Below, piece by piece: positions 7,139 to 9,259 of a stretch of DNA of 9,259 nucleotides. The notes beneath the pieces were generated by a model. That model worked only from the letters and a program-made list of their open reading frames with translations. It ran no database searches and had not been told where the DNA came from. The DNA comes from an uncultured Clostridium sp. (GTDB lineage Bacteria; Bacillota; Clostridia; Lachnospirales; Lachnospiraceae): assembly GCA_945946715.1 (NCBI GenBank), contig CAMEWU010000088.1:1-9259 (forward strand). Direction: 5' to 3'. Both the position numbers and the translations under genes were made by a program. How positions within the stretch are numbered: position 1 is the first letter of the stretch; each line of letters opens with the position of its first letter.

Positions 7139-8031
7139 TGTTCCACATTCCGTTTTGCAAATTCACAGCGAATGGTGTTCATAACCATTCGCTTATTTCC
7201 ACTCCACTTCGGAGCAATCAATATCCGTTTGGCACCATCACCGGTCAAGCGGTGAATCACCATATCTTTCGGCAAATGCCGGATACATAATTCCAGAATA
7301 TCTATATACTCATCTAATGTAAGAGTTTCAAACCTTCCTTCCCGATACTCCTGTGCCAAGTCTGTATCCTCTAACACATGAAGCAATTGCAATTTAATCC
7401 CCTGGGTTCCGGTTCTTCCTACATATTCTACTGTTGCCAGCATATCTTCTACTGTTTCTCCCGGCAATCCAAGAATTACATGGGTAATCACATCAATCTT
7501 CCGTTCCTTCAAGGCAAGAACTGCCCTATTATATACCGACAAATCATATCCCCTACGAATGTAATCAGCCGTCTTCGGGTGAATGGTCTGTAATCCAAGT
7601 TCCACCCATACCGGTTTGATTCGATTCAGCCGTTCCAGCATATCAAGGATATCCCCCTGCAAACAGTCCGGACGGGTTGCAATGGATAAAATCTCCACCT
7701 CTGAATCCCCCATTGCCTCCATGAATAACGGTTCCAGTTCTTCAACACTGCCATAGGTATTAGTAAAAGCCTGAAAATATGCAATGTAGCCTACATCTTC
7801 CGCCGGAAGCTTCTTCTGTATCCGTTCTTTTGCCTCTATAAGCTGCTGTCCTATTGACAGCCTCCGATTGGCAGCAAAATCACCGGAGCCACTTCCGCTG
7901 CAGAAAATGCATCCCCGATTGCCACAGGTACCATCCCGATTCGGGCAGGTTCTGCCTGCGTCCAAGGCCAGCTTGTATAGCTTTTTATTATACTTTTGTT
8001 TTAAATAGTCACTCAGATTATTGTACCACAT
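7123..8031 (-). CDS. TIGR01212 family radical SAM protein (YhcC-like)
   Basis: The 302-residue product belongs to the YhcC branch of radical SAM enzymes, which use a [4Fe-4S] cluster and S-adenosylmethionine. The cluster cysteines are in CPNRDGTCGNRGCIFC: C29, C41 and C44 by analogy with YhcC, with C36 as an extra cysteine. Other family blocks are present: AYFQAFTNTY, ATRPDCL, WVELGLQTIHPKTADYIRRG, VILGLPGET, GIKLQLLHVL and a C-terminal RLTGDGAKRILIAPKW. The family is related to Elp3 enzymes; its precise role is poorly defined and RNA modification has been suggested. The start at 8031 overlaps the end of the upstream nuclease gene by 14 nt and has only a weak ribosome site, so translation is probably coupled. 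The C-terminus (EQGSAL) is encoded by the terminator stem shared with the amidohydrolase gene. Confidence 0.95.
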   Translation of the reverse strand: MWYNNLSDYLKQKYNKKLYKLALDAGRTCPNRDGTCGNRGCIFCSGSGSGDFAANRRLSIGQQLIEAKERIQKKLPAEDVGYIAYFQAFTNTYGSVEELEPLFMEAMGDSEVEILSIATRPDCLQGDILDMLERLNRIKPVWVELGLQTIHPKTADYIRRGYDLSVYNRAVLALKERKIDVITHVILGLPGETVEDMLATVEYVGRTGTQGIKLQLLHVLEDTDLAQEYREGRFETLTLDEYIDILELCIRHLPKDMVIHRLTGDGAKRILIAPKWSGNKRMVMNTIRCEFAKRNVEQGSAL

Positions 8032-9046
8032 CGTTGCTTTCTAACTTTGCTTCTCTTTCTGCGATGTGAACCGCTTCTTCATAAGATAATCCGCTTTGCA
8101 CCAGTTCGTCAATTCTTGCAAAAATATTATAAGTAATCTCATGTGTAACCTCTTGTGCAACCTCTTGTCTAACCTCTTGTGCAACTTCTTGTCTAACCTC
8201 TTGTCTAAGTTCCTGTCTAAGCTGAATCTTCAATTTCTGTCCATATGTTAATACTTCGCTTGCAACCATCTTTGCCTCCACTCCTTCCACGATTTCCGGT
8301 ATTGATTGATACAAATACCTCATAATCTTTTGCTGAATTGCCATTAGTTCTCCATATTCTTCTGAAGTCAATGTTCCTTCTTCAAATAATTCTTTCAATT
8401 CAATTATACTATCATTTAGTATTGTTTTGCAATCAAATATCAAATTATTTTTCACTTCTTTTCGCATTTCATATACTAATCGCTTTGTTTTCAATTGTAA
8501 AAATGGAATTAATAGGTATAAGCCAAGCTCTCCTAACTCCCTAGCCGTCATCATCATCACTCGAACAGAACCAACCGGAATTACAATACTTTCCCCTGTT
8601 TCTTCACATTTCACCCGATAATCATGCCGTGTCGGAGTTCGATTGTTCGCTTTCAGATAGATCACCCGACTACTGGGTATTGAAATCGTAAGTATATCAT
8701 CCTCCATCTCCGCCTGCTTCCTGGCAGAGGAAATCTGATAATCAAAAACACGAATTGTCATAATACTATCATTCTGTATCTGAAATTCCATATGAAAAGT
8801 ACGCTGATGATTGATTCGGATATTTACATCGGAATAATTCCGTCCAAACAAGGCACTCGCTTCCTCCTTATCCAACCAGTCTACAATTGCTTTATTCCTA
8901 TCATAATTCGTATGATACAAACCGTTGATAAAATCAATTAAAGTAGGTGTTGATATTTTAAGAATTTCTTTGCATACGGTGTCCCAAAAGAAAACATCGC
9001 TCTGATAACAACTTCGTTCCCGAAGCATATAAATAATTTCTGCCAA
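8018..9046 (-). CDS. Rpn family PD-(D/E)XK nuclease / putative transposase
   Basis: The 342-residue product resembles the Rpn/Transposase_31 and PDDEXK_2 group: recombination-promoting nucleases once annotated as transposases. A predicted nuclease core lies in residues 15-135, with D73 in YSDVNIRI and the E-x-Q variant (E87, Q89) in HMEFQIQND, followed by RVFDYQ. Residues 160-260 are helical with GELGLYLLIPF. A tail of RQEV/AQEV tetrapeptides (about 277-300) is followed by a C-terminal helix (ARIDELVQSGLSYEEAVHIAEREA). The start is TTG at 9046, chosen because AAGGAGG lies 7 nt before it; an ORF extension to ATG 9124 has no such site. No terminal inverted repeats or target duplication was found, so this is not a complete insertion sequence. 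It is followed by, and overlaps, the radical SAM gene. Members often occur in many copies in Clostridia. Confidence 0.85.
   Translation of the reverse strand: MAEIIYMLRERSCYQSDVFFWDTVCKEILKISTPTLIDFINGLYHTNYDRNKAIVDWLDKEEASALFGRNYSDVNIRINHQRTFHMEFQIQNDSIMTIRVFDYQISSARKQAEMEDDILTISIPSSRVIYLKANNRTPTRHDYRVKCEETGESIVIPVGSVRVMMMTARELGELGLYLLIPFLQLKTKRLVYEMRKEVKNNLIFDCKTILNDSIIELKELFEEGTLTSEEYGELMAIQQKIMRYLYQSIPEIVEGVEAKMVASEVLTYGQKLKIQLRQELRQEVRQEVAQEVRQEVAQEVTHEITYNIFARIDELVQSGLSYEEAVHIAEREAKLESNDVVQ
8147..8218 (-). repeat. 12-bp coding tandem repeat (RQEV/AQEV tetrapeptides)
   Basis: Six consecutive 12-bp units of the form AACCTCTTGTNN begin at 8147, 8159, 8171, 8183, 8195 and 8207. The first four alternate between GC and CT endings, and decayed units flank the array. 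They encode the four-residue repeat in the nuclease tail. Slippage here would change length in whole tetrapeptides without breaking the frame. Confidence 0.85.
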
Positions 9047-9053
9047 TAAGTAA

Positions 9054-9060
9054 CCTCCTT
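9054..9060 (-). promoter_or_regulatory. Strong ribosome binding site for the TTG-started nuclease gene
   Basis: AAGGAGG on the minus strand lies 7 nt before TTG 9046 and has no ATG or GTG at suitable distance, so it fixes the uncommon TTG start. Confidence 0.8.
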
Positions 9061-9094
9061 TGTATGAATATTCCTTTACATTAAAATGAATATT

Positions 9095-9104
9095 GTGTCG
9101 ACAC
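9095..9104. repeat. Perfect 10-bp palindrome GTGTCGACAC in the nuclease leader
   Basis: The palindrome lies in the roughly 94-nt leader between the promoter and the TTG start. It could be an operator half-site pair. Two direct copies of ATGAATATT (9064-9072 and 9086-9094) flank the same leader; the second abuts the palindrome. Confidence 0.35.
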
Positions 9105-9146
9105 GCCACATAAGAAACAATCAAGCAAGATTTCGCTTACAACGAT

Positions 9147-9175
9147 ATAATACATTACGAGCACGGTTTTGTCAA
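9147..9175 (-). promoter_or_regulatory. Near-consensus promoter of the nuclease-radical SAM pair
   Basis: On the minus strand a perfect TTGACA (9170-9175) is followed after exactly 17 bp by TATTAT (9147-9152, 5 of 6 matches). Transcription would start near 9140. The remaining bases 9176-9259 are A+T-rich with no gene, repeat or terminator that I can support. Confidence 0.8.
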
Positions 9176-9259
9176 TTTAAATATTATTATTTCACATTAT
9201 CACTACTAACCCAATCAAATACCATTAAATCACTACATATATCAATTCCATAATATGAG

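Noticed and set aside
9047..9124. N-terminal extension of the nuclease from ATG 9124
   Set aside because: It would translate the leader and the Shine-Dalgarno site itself (read as KGG); TTG 9046 is correctly spaced.
8018..9259. Complete insertion sequence around the transposase-like nuclease
   Set aside because: No terminal inverted repeats or target duplication were seen, and Rpn-type proteins normally do not have them.

Overview
This window looks like chromosomal DNA of a low-GC Gram-positive anaerobe of the Clostridia, most likely Lachnospiraceae. That placement is an inference from A+T-rich intergenic DNA, strong AGGAGG-type ribosome binding sites, sigma-A-like promoters with 17-bp spacers, and gene content (Rpn/PD-(D/E)XK transposase-like nuclease, TIGR01212/YhcC radical SAM protein, YbjQ-family protein, rhomboid protease). 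No tRNA, rRNA, CRISPR array or complete insertion sequence is visible. No gap without a gene exceeds about 270 bases.

Left part (1-4804, all on the minus strand). A glycerol kinase gene (glpK) is followed by a rhomboid protease gene that overlaps it by ATGA, then a TPR protein with a long acidic tail, then a highly charged protein that runs off the left edge inside a tandem KAEEEARR repeat. The glpK gene is broken: about 35 bp are missing around 3748-3755, which shifts the frame and deletes the conserved segment between GLG and LTRG. A probable promoter at 2327-2355 may let the TPR and charged-protein genes be expressed separately from glpK-rhomboid.

Middle (4871-7128). A YbjQ-domain protein carrying an added C-terminal zinc ribbon has its own promoter and terminator, on the minus strand. 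A divergent plus-strand gene encodes an amidohydrolase of the metal-dependent TIM-barrel class.

Right part (7106-9259). The amidohydrolase converges on a YhcC-type radical SAM gene. Their ends overlap by 6 bp, inside a perfect 12-bp-stem hairpin that supplies the last codons of both genes. The radical SAM gene overlaps by 14 bp the gene upstream of it, an Rpn-type nuclease that starts with TTG, has C-terminal RQEV repeats, and is driven by a near-consensus promoter at 9147-9175. The last 84 bases are A+T-rich with no gene seen.

The most notable items are the glpK lesion and its likely effect on the coupled rhomboid gene, the excess of the palindrome ACCGGT across the window (13 copies counted), the YbjQ-zinc ribbon architecture, the repeat-rich charged protein, and the Rpn-YhcC overlapping pair. 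I see no clear complete new defence or mobile system.
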